Translations under genes and position numbers: made by a program
Notes under the pieces: generated by a model
Seen by the model: the letters and a program-made list of their open reading frames with translations, nothing else
The model's database searches: none
Told to the model about the DNA's origin: nothing
Shown here: positions 38,401 to 53,400 of the stretch, piece by piece
Position numbering within the stretch: position 1 is the first letter of the stretch
Layout: each line of letters starts with the position of its first letter
DNA from: Apostichopus japonicus
Lineage: Eukaryota > Echinodermata > Holothuroidea > Aspidochirotida > Stichopodidae
DNA length: 64,000 nt
Direction: 5' to 3'
NCBI RefSeq assembly: GCF_037975245.1
Contig: NC_092579.1
Span: forward strand, 24,349,166 to 24,413,165

Positions 38401-41400
38401 GTTGTAAACCAGCAATAAATGGTTTGTTGACTTCTGTACATAGTATAAATAGCTTCTGTTTACAATTGGTGAAGTTGCTGTAATAATGATTGAACACTTG
38501 AGGCATATTTTTGTAAAAGCAAGTAGTTGAGTCTCTCAATATTTCTAAGCTAGCAAAATGATTAGATTAATTTGAAGAAATATCATGGGAGATCTTGTTG
38601 TATTTCTCAGTGCCAGATAGAGTATAACCAACATCGATACTTACCTGTCTCCCCACAACCACTGCACTGCACTCTCTCTAGTTTGTCTAGAGTTGTTTCA
38701 TAATATATTAGCACTGAAACCAAACATTCCAACTGACAATTTCTCTTATACACGCTCCCTCCCTCATTCTACCACTGAATCTGTTTCTAAGAGCCTTCCA
38801 ATCGTCCAAATAAAAGTTTCAGAATAATTTACAATGCTGCTACTTAACTTAAAATAACTTCATGAGTATTGTCATCATAATCTGCATCGTAGAAGTACTT
38901 TGATTGAACAGCAAATTTTCACAGTAATTTTGGCCTTACCGCTCCATTATCAATCTGCCAACTGGTATAACATATCTTCCAGGAATCTAATGTCATTTAC
39001 TGTGTTATGTGTCTATGCTGTCAATGCGAGTCATTACCCATGTAGATATCGTCTACCTCTGATGACATAATAAGAAAGTCCTGGTTTTCTGTTTTATTAA
39101 TTTCAGAATAGTCACAACAAGTCGGATGAACTGCTCGCAGCAGAGAGTCAGGCTAACTACCTCAGACACAATAGCAGTTTCATTCATGACATTTTCCACG
39201 CTCAGTTCCGGTCATCACTAAAATGCCTCAACTGTGGGCAGCAGAGCAGTACCTTTGAGCCTTTCTTGTGCGTGTCGGTGCCAATCCCCCAACGAACCAC
39301 AAGAGTATTGACCGTAGTGGTAGCCTTCATCACGGGGGAACCACGGGTCATAAAGATGGCCGTAAAGGTAGAATCAAGTGGAAGAGTGGCCGAGTTAAGA
39401 GGAGAGGTGGCCAAACAGTGCAGGATCGCTGTTACAAGGGTAGGTCACTTTTAAGGCACAATGGTATGACAGTATTACCAATGCAAAAGAGGGTATGTTG
39501 GTGTCAGTGGTTTGGCAGGTTGCCAGATACCTGTATACCAAAAAGTATAAAATATGATAATGATACCAACTGGTATGAGATCAAGACACAAATATTCTTG
39601 TACAATTTCAACTTAATTTTCTGGAAATGAGCTACACCTGTATTACTTCATAATTATTAATTCAACTAAAGTTGCATAATCTCCTGAAGTGATGTATGGA
39701 TGTCAGACAAACCATCACCATCTTCATAGCTTGTCCAACAAACCCAGCAAAGAGCAAACCCCAAGTACCATTAATCTTCTCGTTTTATAATGTTGATTTA
39801 CGTATAAATATTCTTACAATCATGGTGCATTGTTTCTCACAGAAGTACTGTACTGCTTTCAGTGATGCATCTGTTAATCTACTTTGCATCTGTTAATCCA
39901 CTTTGCTAAAAGATTCCACACATGTTGCAGAAAAAGAAAATCCAGAGAGTCAAGAGGTTTAGCCATTCATTGTCACATTTTCTGTGAGAACATGTAACAT
40001 AATATTTTCCAAGTTTTGACCAATTGTTGACAGCAAAGGTTTTGCACGAACCATCATACCAAGCATGATGTTAATTCTAGGTTGTTTACTTTAAGAATGA
40101 TCATGCTTTAAGTTTCAGACTTAGACACTTGTTGACCTTAAACTGACCCTCACAAAAAACAACAGGGTTCTTGCATTACTAAGGTGTACCCACATTAGGT
40201 ACATGAACTTCAAACACCATGTAAATTTTGAGTTGACAAACCTTATGTGTATGTACTTAGTTCTGCAAAATTTGAATCTTGATATGTTAGGTATCTTTGA
40301 TACTGTATTGTTAGACCAATACACTGGTATTGGAAATAATATCGACACTGTTGTGCCTGACCGCTTTGATACTCTAACATGCCCCATAGCAAGGTTAGTT
40401 CATTCTGTAAACTGCTTATAGCTTTTGCTTAAAAGGTTGTCACTAGTATACAAAAGTATGCAATTATTGGTCATCCATAACTAGTTGAAAACATCTGTCA
40501 ATAATGAGAAGAGTCATCACCTCCAGAAAAGTACTTTGGCATCAACTTACTGTAGTTCAACCATCTATATCTATGACTGCAGCTTTAATGGCATCACTTG
40601 CTGCTGTTCAGTGGACATCCCCTTTAATACTTCATGCAGGATCCATTGGATTGCTATATCTGCCATAAAAATTTATTGGAATTATAACAGAGTCAACTGT
40701 GAGGTCCATGATAGCTGAATATCAATGGTTTCAAACAACTAATGACTACATATGGGAGATTGTGTATGACTAGCCATGATTCTTCTGTGACTGCATAAAC
40801 ATATATGTAGACTGCCAGATACTTACATAATATAACATAAACAGATCTTACATTGCTGTTACAGCACTGTCTTAATATGGTACAGTAGTATCGTTTCGGC
40901 TCACAAACGCACAGTTATATGGAGTTGATGAATAGAGTGTGTCTAGTAGTCATTAGTCTCGTCTATTCGTTCGCACGAATCTCAAATATAATTTGATCTC
41001 GTGAACGTCTTAAAGCAGCTTCTCACACTTTAATGAGAGCAAAACACTTAAAAGATTCAAAAACGAGATGGAATTACCTCTAGGCAGATAGATTGTGACT
41101 GTTTCTATTGAAGAGGAGGAGGATCCTATATCTGGAACAAATCAGGCAAGAGGAATCTAAAAGTTTCCATGAGACTGGGACATTCATACACCGAGTTGGA
41201 TGGAAAGTGTGTTATTATAGTAACATGTGATTTGAATACTCTTTCAACCTCCATGGAAACTTACTCATGAAGGGTTGTTAATGTACTGTAGTGGTGCTGA
41301 TAAAAACTTCTCTACTATAGTATAAGGTAGAAAATCATGATTAGTGTAGTACTGAAAAATAAAAGTGGAACTCGGTTTTTAAAGTACATAAGAAAAGGCC

Positions 41401-44400
41401 TCCATAAAGCAGATGCTGAATAGCCAATGATTTAAATCTTTGTAAGCCATTCTACACTCAGAGAGTTACACTCTCACCATGCACTAATTAGAATTACACA
41501 ACATACAGTAAGGCTAGTAAGCTGTTGCTATGCATTTAAAATATGAAATGCTATTTATGTCCTCAAGAATGCTGGTTCACTTGACTTCATGTAAAAACTC
41601 TAGAGAGTTTAGCTTCTCAAAAATTCAACATAAATATAAAGTATCATTCTGCAGCCATCTCCTTTCAAACCCAGATCAAAATAGTTATTTTTATCAGCAA
41701 ATGGCAGTCGCTCTTCAACTCTCCTTGGGAAACAAGATTTGAGCTCTTGAGATGAGAGAGAAACTAAATAAATTGACTGCTTGTCAACGACCTTATTGCT
41801 ATATACCTTCTTAAGGATAACTTTGATAGGTTTACATAGCTCAGCTATATGAAGTGTATGAGATCATTCTAGATCTAAAGAGGCCTTTTCCTTCTCCCTG
41901 TTCTAGTTAGTGAGTGTTTGAAGGTGCTTGGCAAACTATTTCATTTCACTATTTTTGTTGTATAGGTAAACTTGGATCTTGAACAGGGATATGAAATTCA
42001 CTCCCAGTAAGACTCCCAAATTGTCAGTCTCTGTTATACTGTAGCATACTGGGTATTGACATGTAGCAAATTTTCCCCTTGCCTCCCATTCTCCTCCGAG
42101 GGCACAACAAAATTATTGACAATTTTACTGAGCTGTAGGACCCTGACAAATTTGCTGCCATTCAGAGTCCAATCTTGGCAAGCAGCATTCCCATGTTTTG
42201 GGAGGACTGTATCCAACAAGATGAAATAAATAGTGACAGCTTTAAATTCACTGGCATTTTTCTGCCCAAACTAATTAATGTTGCTTTGGTATTAATTCAA
42301 GCAAAATGCATGTGGGAATTTGACTTGAACCAGGAGATTGGGCATGTTTTGGCAAGTGACTAAAAGTATGAAATTCTAGGCTTGGTATGGGTTCAATGTA
42401 TATATCGTAGTCCATAGTCTTCTTCAACTATATAAGTTCCTTTAAAATCAGGTCTTGATTTACCCCCACAGCTGGTCCTTTGTGAAGTCTATGCAGATGG
42501 TTTCTACAGATGTTTCTCCGACCTGCAGCCTCTTCATGATGTTCGAGATGGAGACAACATCTATGCCGTTGAAATTCCAAACAACTCGTACAGTGCGCTG
42601 ACCTCCAGCCAGGTTCGGCCATACATACATGGTGTCTATCACGGCCAGCCAATCAAAGAGCCAGTTACTCTTCTAGTTATTAATCAAGTTGGTTATGGAA
42701 GAGTTGGCAAAAGGTACAGCTTCTGTAGTTTTCAAGTCCAGTGCAACGTTGACCATTCCCATCAACTGAATGTTTGATTTCTAAGACTTTACCTAGCTCA
42801 TGTGTTGCCTATGTGTAGCTAACTGGGCTCCTGTGTTTGCACTGTTAATTTACATTAATTTGTGTAATTACTGTTTAGGGATTAGTATTTAGGTAAGGAA
42901 AGAAATTAATCCCAAACAATATTGCTTTTCTTCGGGTTTTAAATCCAGTTATTTAATTCGTTTGGGGATTTTCTTGTATATTTGTTTTGAGGTAGACAGA
43001 ACATGTAAATATGAAACTTACTTGAAATCCACAATGCCATTACAGTTTATCATGTTGGGCGTTGGTAGGACACACGATTGGTTGGTTGCTTGGCTGAATT
43101 CTTTCCATTCGTATCTCAGGCTGCCATTGTCTCTCAGTAATAACCACACCACTCCTGAAACACAGTATTTTTCCACCGCCCTCAATCATTTATACTATCG
43201 TAAATTGGGTTGAAACAAAATTCTTAAAGGGTACAGTAGCTCGTAACTCACTATATTATATATCTCATTTTGTCAGGAATATTGTTTTATAACTTGTGTG
43301 CACGTCATGAGATATAATGTAGAGACTGCAAGCCCAATGTTTATGTTAGCATGTATCCCTAGTATCCTACGGTCTATCATTTATCAATGCTGAATGCACA
43401 CAGAGATCAAGATGAATCAACTGTTTATAGATTCTGATTGGTTGTATGAGCACATCTACATATCTTGTGTGGATGTAATGTTCGTATACTGCCTGACTAA
43501 GCTTTATATCTCATTGCTATCCAGTCCGTTAGAATACAGCAAGGTTACTCAACTCAAACATATAAATTGTAACCGGATACAATGGTGTCCTCTTGAAAGT
43601 TTAATATGGGTGGGTCACTGGGGACCATGGAATAATGCATTTACATCAAAACCAAACCGAGAAACTGTTTCATATGTAGGATGATGGATGATGGCGACTA
43701 ACTTGAACATTGTTTTTCTCCATAGATTCGGACAGCCAATGGCCATAGAGATAGATCGTAACGTTAATTTTAATCAACTCAAGGTTGTCTTGTTGAAGGC
43801 AATGGGATGCAATCATATAGAAGAAGTCATGTCAAGGGTGAGTTGCTTGCATGTGTATAAAGATGAAATTGCAGGGAAATAATATATGCTGTTCAACGGA
43901 AATCTTTTAACACTTTAATGTCCATCTTATACACAATACATATCCCTTTGTGTGTGCAACAGCTGTACAGAGCTGCTTTCTGCATTTAAACAATGTACTT
44001 GTGCTTGATCAAACAGACAAACCTCCATCTTTAAGTAGCACTCTTCGTTCCAGTGTTGAACATGAATAGAATAAATAGTGTATAGTTTGCTGACTCGCAC
44101 AGTTCAATCCACTTTCCAATATTATTAAAGTGGATAATGCTGTGCGCTCTGTTGAATTTGAGGGGCTGATCACAACACCCACACCTCGGTGTCCATTACT
44201 GATATACATAACAATTCAGTCAAATAAATCAGTCCTGAATAGATATATGGTCAATTCCATGATAAGGTCAACATCATACCAAAAAATTTAAAATCATTGT
44301 ACATTAAAATTGTATAAGTTTCCAATAAATAGAATACTTGTAGTTACTAAAAATAATTTTTTCACCCCAGAAACATCATTTGTTTGATTATGGGGTCGGT

Positions 44401-47400
44401 AATAACAAATGGTTCCCGTAGTAACTAAATTATGAAAAATACAGTGAAATTTCATTTTGTGCAGATTTGTACATATTAGTCATAGGTATCATCAGTGTTT
44501 TGGACTAATTATATTTGCTATAGCATAGTGCTCACTTAATAGCTTAAATTTTTTTTCTACATCAAGGCATTAGACAATGGTGCTGAATTGAAAACACCCT
44601 CGATTTACTGTCACGCGAGTCACAAAATTTACTGTTTTTGTTTTTTTTCTCCTTGCCTGCACAATAGTTTTACTCCAAATAATGAATATCAAGTCTTCAC
44701 ATAGATACCAAAAGGATTACTGAATTTTCCTTTCCAGAAGATATTCAAATTTTGTGGAAAATCACCCTTTACGAATGTCACGCGAGTCACGTCACGCGAG
44801 TCACGTCAATTCAAGATAGTGTTTCTACCTATTAACTGTGTGTTGGACTAATTATATTTGCTATAGCATAGTGCTCACTTAATAGCTTCAATTTTATTTT
44901 GACATCAAGGCATTAGACAACAGTGGTAAATTGAAAACAGTAAACACCCTCGATTTACTGCCACGTGAGTCACAAAATTTACTGTTTTTGTTTTTTTTCT
45001 CCTTGCCTGCACAATAGTTTTACTCCAAATAATGAATATCACGTCTTCACATAGATACCAAAAGGATAACTGAATTTTCCTTTTCAGAAGATATTCAAAT
45101 TTTGCAGAAAATCACCCTTTACGAATGTCACGCGAGTCACGTCACGCGAGTCACGTCAAATCAAGATAGTGTTTCTACCTATTTACTGTGTGAAATTTGC
45201 AGGGATGTTATAGTTTGATGAATGAATCACTGATTAAAGATATCATATATGCATTCCCCTTTAATTAGGCAACTTGAATAATATGGGCACACATAATGCA
45301 ACTAATTATGATAATTTCATTTGAAGTATCAGAAGTTAAAATCATGAATATTTATTCGCAATATAATGCCTATTTTATCACCACATTTGGAAAGTTAGCA
45401 CTTGTCATTGATTTTTAAGTAAGATACAAAAACATAATCTATATTTGTATCTGGCAATGCCATGTGCATGTGACTTGACAACCTTAAGGTTTTAACTGCT
45501 CAATCATTCCCAAAATCCTATGAGCGAATGTATCTTCTCAAGTATTACACTTTTGGTTTATTCAAATATGACAAATGAGAATGGTAATTTGAATCACATT
45601 TTGATAGATCTCTTTCTTCTATAACTCTCAAATGAGTGACTTCAACAGACTAAATGTTGTTACAAATATTAATTGACAAGATATATTGCCTGAACAACTG
45701 TACTACCCGTACAGTATATTACCTACTGTCTGCAGTCATGAAGGTAACTCGGGGACATAATATCATCTGGACATTCCCAAGGGAAGTACCTTTTGGACAC
45801 TTTCTAGACCAATGAATGTTATATTTCACTGTGCAAGATCTATACCTTTGATTCACTACTGCATTTGGTCTAGAACTATCCGAAAAGTGAACTAGTCACG
45901 CGAGTCACGTTTTCTTGTCACGCGAGTCACAATACATCTTCATCGTTATTTTCATGCGTTACAACATTTTTTCAAAGTTGCATAGCAATTGAGGTAGAGG
46001 TGTTTTTCAACTTCGGTATGATTACAAAAAGTGATTGGAAATATTTTAATAAGACTTAAGAAATCGAACATTTGTGTGTGCATTCTGATTTTTGCTAATA
46101 GTAACTGTCACGCGAGTCACGTTTAGTTTTTCGCCAATTTCACCCCCAATACTTGAGGTATAAATATTTTTTGTCTACTGTTGTAAGCATTAAGGCTTAC
46201 CTTACTGACTACATGAATGCTTTTCTCCCAGGTAATTTCTTTATTTGTTTAATGATATTAAATAGAGAGGAATTTTAGTAAAAATGTCACGCGAGTCACC
46301 GTGGAATTGACCATATAGGTATGATTTATTGTGATTAAGAACTTCAGAATAATTCATACAAGTAAAGGTTTACAAAATTGAGGTGCTAGTGAGGTTTTGA
46401 GTGAATTAAATGCCAGTTGCATTATGGGAATGTGGTATAATAATCTAGCAGAATTAGTTATAGGTTTTTTATTTGTGATATCATTTACATGATTTATTAA
46501 AGGGAGAGTATAGCCGATGGTCATTAAAGTAAGTCATGATATTGTGATAATGAATAATTTATACTGTATATGTGATAAATAATAAAGATATTGCATTTCC
46601 TTTGAAATGTGAATATACCAAACCCTTGATAAGATATTTTAGTCTTTGGTAAATTTATATTTTGTCCTCTATTTAAAGGACGACAAAGTATGAAATCTTT
46701 TCCTGTCATATTTGTATTTACCATATTTAAGAAGGAGCACAGAAGAGACAAATAGATTAGGAAGATGTCAGGAGTCTGCTAGTTTGTCCAAAATATGATG
46801 TCAGGGGTCTGCTAGTTTGTCCAAAATATGATGTCAGACAAGGGCGTAGGAACCGGGGGGCTGGGGGGGTGCCAGCCCCCCCAGTGAAAAATATGGTGGG
46901 GCGGAAGTATCATTCTGCCCCCCGCTCCGCAAGTCAGAAAACCCCTTTTTCATTTCCAAATGAGAACAAAATCTCATTTGGAGCACCAAATTGCATCTAA
47001 GGTCAGGTGAAAATGCAAAATTATTTACAAAATGGAGTAGCCGGGTGTTGAAGTGTGCTATATTGCACCAAATTGCATCTGAGGCCACCTGGAAATGCAA
47101 AAAAAATCCAAAGGGGAGGGGGACACCCGCTCCCTTTAGACCACTGCCCCAGGCCGGCCATCAGTCTTCAGCCCCCCCACTCAAAAGTACCTTCCTACGC
47201 CACTGATGTCAGGGGTCTGCTAGTTTGTCCAAAATATTCACTAATATGACATCATTCTCTCATCTATACAATACAGATGTTATGGATGTATGTCAAACTC
47301 TTGATGACCGCAAGGAGTTTAACCAGATTTAAATTTGTCACTTATAAATCAATGTTAGTGACATAACAAGCTTTATTGCCTACAAGCCTGCCTAGCTAAT

Positions 47401-50400
47401 CTACATACTACATAGGTCATGGGTATATATATATATAGCCCTACTCTTTGATTATTGCAAGAAGAAGTTTAATCACTTGTAACTGATTCACTTATATCAT
47501 AACCTTGTCTGATCCACATCATACATATGTCATGGGTTTATGATAAGCTTTTGATTATCTCAACAGTTGAACATGCTAAATGTGTTGTCCCCTTACAACC
47601 AAATATACACAACTGAAATATATTGTAGGGAATCTTTGACAGCTCTGAGCAAATTTAATGAGGTGTGAGGTAGTACATCTATTATCAAGGAAGCTACAGT
47701 AATAGTATGTATTGATGCCCTACACTGGGAAAACACAACTGCAGCTTCAATATTGGTTTCAACAACCACACACTCAGTATCAGGAGAAATAACAATGGAT
47801 GCCCTGTAGCTGAACTTCTCTGTGATCATTAACACTGACAATGTGAAGTTAACATTATAATGTGGCGATATAATCTCGACCCATGCTTGCAAAAAAACAG
47901 GAAATAAAACTCATCTCACCCTGCCAAAGCACAAAATACAGACTCAATAGGGATATTTCTTTTCTGGCCAACAAACAATGTTACTGGAAGTATTTCAACA
48001 GTGTTTGACTATTGTATGTTTGTTTGTTCACTTAATGACTGAAGAAGAACCTTTAATAGAGGATTTGAAATATTTAGTTTACGTCACAAATATGCGCTGC
48101 CAATACAATTTGTAATACACAAAGGATAACATTTTGTATAGTATCTCTTTGATGTCCATGTTCAAGGCATTGCTCTTCATCGTATGTTATGTTTAACAAT
48201 CTCCCATGCATGCATACTGCCATGTTTACATTAGCACATATGTTACACACAGTAGAATATGTCATAATAGAATGTGAAAGCATTTCTATCATCCACAGAT
48301 GTCTGTTAACATACAGAGATACAGTACACCATAGTGTATACATCCAGTATGGAATGTGTGAAGTTGGCATCGTTCAGACATTCAACAAATAAATGTTCTC
48401 TTTATGAGAAATAAAAGCATTTCTGATCAACAACCCGCATAGCAGCTGATGTGACGGAGAGAATTATTGCAATGAATGTTTTCATTTCAGCACTCCTTTT
48501 TCAAAGAGTTAATTTAGAATTACAGTTGGGTTTAATGCCCCAGGGATTTAGATTTAATGAAATGACAGATTCTCATTGATATGGAGAGCTTTATTCCGAT
48601 TGCAATACTCTATTGCCGTAGGACATTCCCAGTAATCACTTAACTTCCTCCTACCACTGTGGTTAACTTTATGACTCAAAACAAGATGATCATATTTCAA
48701 ATAATTTGATAATTCTGATTAATGACATCATATTTTGTTAAGGATAGTGTTCTTTGATTGTCAAGTATAGACATGTGTATGCACCAATGAATGCTGGGTA
48801 TTTTTAGTCACTGTATGATAAACATCCTCTAGAACCTATCACAGCTACTGCTACTATAGTTTGTTTCCTTAGAAAACGATAACACATGAAAATTGTATAA
48901 ATATGGAGTAACAGTAAAATTTCCTTTGCTTCTTTGCTTACCTGTCCCATTTCAAGTTTGTTACTCTCTATGATTGCTATAAAGGCAATCTGGTAACGAT
49001 CTTTCACACTGTAAGCCCTTAGCTTCCAGTCAGACAGCCTGCATCTCATGTTACCATGGTAACCAATCAAGGAGCCTTGATGTGTTTATTTGAATTCTTC
49101 CATCCTGGTCATCTTCATTCTTCTTGGAGCTTGACAAAGCTTTAAACTTTAGTAACTGCTCTACTTTAATATTTGGCACATTTTTAAGATTGTCTTGTGT
49201 TATTAGTGAGTTCAATTAGTAGACACCATCAATAATAAATCAGGTATATTAAAGCGAACGAGGATTGTTTTCAACTAAAACATTTCTCACTATTTGCAAG
49301 TTGTCTCCAATTTTAACACTTGCAATTCTGAAGAAGAATATCATTAAGCTCTAAATTAACTTCACTTGTGTCTGATCTGTGTCTACTCAAATCATGTTAA
49401 TTGCTATTGTTCAATGCACAGTACTGTAGAAGTCATTTATGCATTTTGAAATGCATCAAGTAAAAAGAGTGCTAAGGTTTGTTGTAAAGCCTGTCTGCTA
49501 ATGTTACTCTTGAGGTAATACTAGTATTTCTTTATGTGCCTTTCGGCTGATCAAGATTTGGTTTTCTCATTGCTGCATCTACATCGTTGTCTTTTGACAT
49601 TTCCTTTTTTTGGGCCTTGGAATTCCTAGAGTTGAAATTATCAAGAGACTGAGGTTCCCAAGTTTCATCATCTCTGTTCATGAGTGAAAAGTGAGCGCTA
49701 TTGACAAAGCCTAGCTGATGAAGAGTTAATTATGCAATTCATTTTTTCCCTCCAGGGTTGTTCTCTTAGGATTGGGGTTTGCTCAGATCAGAATGGAAAC
49801 CGGAGTATCTTGACCAGCCAGTGTAGCAGACCATTGTACCATCATATTGTCAGCAGGTATAGGTGTACACGTTGTTCACTTGATTGTAGACACAGGTTAT
49901 CTTGTGAACTGAGGTATCATCTGAAGTAATGTAGAATATAATCCAACCTGGTGTTGTGTCATGTGCGCTGCTGTTGTAATGTGTGAGCTGGTGTTGTATC
50001 ATGTGAGCTGGCATTGTAGCATATGAGCTGGTGCTATATCATGTGAGATGGTGTTGTACCTTGTGCACTATCATGTGAGCTGGTGTTGTATCATGTGAGC
50101 TGGCATTGTAGCATATATGAGCTGGTGCTATATCATGTGAGATGGTGTTGTACCTTGTGCACTATCATATGAACTGGTTTTGTATCATATGAACTGGTTT
50201 TGTATCATATGAACTGGTTTTGTATCATATGAACTGGTTTTGTATCATGTGAACTGGTTTGTATCATATGAACTGGTTTTGTATCATGTGAACTGGTTTG
50301 TATCATATGAACTGGTTTTGTATCATGTGAGCTGTTATATCATGTGAGATGGTGTTGTACCTTGTGCACTATCATGTGAGCTGGTGTTGTATCATGTGAG

Positions 50401-53400
50401 CTGGCATTGTAGCATATATGAGCTGGTGCTATATCATGTGAGATGGTGTTGTACCTTGTGCACTATCATATGAACTGGTTTTGTATCATATGAACTGGTT
50501 TTGTATCATATGAACTGGTTTTGTATCATATGAACTGGTTTTGTATCATGTGAACTGGTTTGTATCATATGAACTGGTTTTGTATCATGTGAACTGGTTT
50601 GTATCATATGAACTGGTTTTGTATCATGTGAGCTGTTATATCATGTGAGATGGTGTTGTATCTTGTGCACTATCATATGAACTGGTTTTGTATCATGTGA
50701 GCTGTTATATCATGTGAGATGGTGTTGTATCTTGTGCACTATCATATGAACTGGTTTTGTATCATATGAACTGGTTTTGTATCATGTGAGCTGTTATATC
50801 ATGTGAGATGGTGTTGTATCTTGTGCACTATCATATGAACTGGTTTTGTATCATGTGAGCTGTTATATCATGTGAGATGGTGTTGTATCTTGTGCACTAT
50901 CATATGAACTGGTTTTGTATCATATGAACTGGTTTTGTATCATGTGAACTGGTTTGTATCATATGAACTGGTTTTGTATCATGTGAGCTGTTATATCATG
51001 TGAGATGGTGTTGTATCTTGTGCACTATCATATGAACTGGTTTTGTATCATATGAACTGGTTTTGTATCATATGAACTGGTTTTGTATCATATGAACTGG
51101 TTTTGTATCATATGAACTGGTTTTGTATCATATGAACTGGTTTTGTATCATGTGAACTGGTTTGTATCATATGAACTGGTTTTGTATCATATGAACTGGT
51201 TTTGTATCATGTGAACTGGTTTGTATCATATGAACTGGTTTTGTATCATATGAACTGGTTTTGTATCATGTGAACTGGTTTGTGTCATATGAACTGGTTT
51301 TGTATCATGTGAGCTGTTGTTGTATCATGTGAGATGGTGTCGTATCATGTGAGATTGTGTTGTATCTTATGCACTATCATATGAACTGGTTTTGTATCAT
51401 GTGAACAGGTTTTTTATCATGTGAGCTGTTGTTGTATCATGTGAGCTGGTGTTGTATCTGGTGTACTACAACTGTTGTGCTGGTGCTATATCATGTGAGC
51501 TGGTTGTAATATTGCATAATATTGTGTTGCACCATAAATGGTTCATTTAGTATGATGCGTATAAAAGGCTGTGATGTTCATATTTGCAAGCTATTTATGT
51601 TGAACAATTTTCTTTGTCTATATCCAGCATTAACTGGCCACATTTCATTTTCCTTCATGCCCTTGTTTTATATTAGTATATGACTGTGTGAATCTATAAT
51701 TATAAATCTGTGTTTTTAGGTAATTAGTGTGTCTATTTGTCTACTGTTCTTAATGATGAAACAGTGCTAAATGTCTCTCACTTTCTCTTTCTAAATAGCA
51801 TGTTGCAATTCACAGCTTCAAAAGGAGAACCACCACATATAAAAGCAGTTGTAGAATGGAAGGAAGACCTAACTCACTTGTGAGTTACTTAATAACATTT
51901 CTGCTATTATTGATAATTAGGAAATAGCGGGAGGAGGAATGTTAAATAACTTGTTGTATACAAAGAGATTCATACAAATCATTTGGCTTTAGCACACAGA
52001 TTTAGTATCGTATGCCTAGACATGTCCACCATAGCATGAACATGGCTATGTATCAATAGAGTCTGTCATTTCACTTCACTTTCTGGCTTATTTGCTTACC
52101 TGTCTCCCCACAACCTAGGCACTCTCACTCTGCTATATATTGAGTAATCTGGTAACCTTTCGACCCTTAGTGATCAGTCACTACAGATAAGTGACACTCA
52201 TTTTCATAATATCTCCCAAAATGTCTGTAAGTGTGGTTTTGGTGTAGAAACTTGATCCATTTGAATCACTGAATCTGTACCCAACTGGACATTGCTTGGT
52301 GCTTAACATGTTGTTTACTAGTTTTTCAACTATGTCATGCCAACCATTTAAGTGTCCTTTGCAATTAGGGGAGTTTGGACGATTTTTATGTAGCAGGGTT
52401 ATATGTAAGTGGTTGAGTGAATTGCGGCCGCTACTTCTCGCCCTATTCCTTTTACATATTCTTATGTTTTGTGACTTTATTGCAGTTCTGGCATTACCTT
52501 TCTCTCCTTTTTTCTAGACATTGTTTTCCATAAGATCATGTTTAATAACCAATCTAAATTTGTTATAGGGTTCTGCATATTATGTCAGGAGAACTTGTAT
52601 GCATTGTTTGCAGTCTTGTTAGTAGTGTTAGTTCCAACAATAGATTTTTTTATATGAGGGTAGCACAGAAGGGCATACAAACTATAAACTGAAGGTTATA
52701 GGTCTGACCTTGGGCTTCAGTTCTTGTCAATAGTTTCTTTGTTGAAGAATTCCTGTTTACATTGTCTCAGTGTGTTACAAGTTTGTCTGAACCAAGTAGT
52801 TTTGTATGGTGATCAGCAGAATAGGTTGTACTCACACAATGAAGTGTATGGTTCATTTACACGAGAATGAAAGGCTGCAAAAAGAACAAGAACCCTACTA
52901 GTTGAATGTTGTAGAACTACTGAAAATTATTAAAGCATTGTATTTGATTTGCAAGAATTCCCTAGCTGACCACCACGAGTAGAGGACAAATTAATGAAAT
53001 CTTTACTCCAGAAACTACAATTTCTCTACTTGGTTAGTTTCTACAAAGAGAATCACTAGCAAGAAAATTCACAACCTACCAAGGATATGTAATCAATATA
53101 AATACCTTAATTATAGTCAATAGAATTAGGAAGAAGCAAGGGAAAAAATCACCATCAACTAATTCCTGTTTATCTCCCATTTGACCTTTGGATGATTTCA
53201 TGTCATATACAGAACTAGTGTTAACTTGTCAAACACACTAGCTTACTTGTGATTTAGTGGATTTTTGGGAGTAAATTTTTAATCTGATATAGTTTTCTCC
53301 TTAAATTTATTTGATTGTTAACGTGATTTTCATCTAGCAACATTTTGTTAACCTGATTTTCCATCTAGCATCAATTTGGTGTGGTCCCTTGGGTTACATA

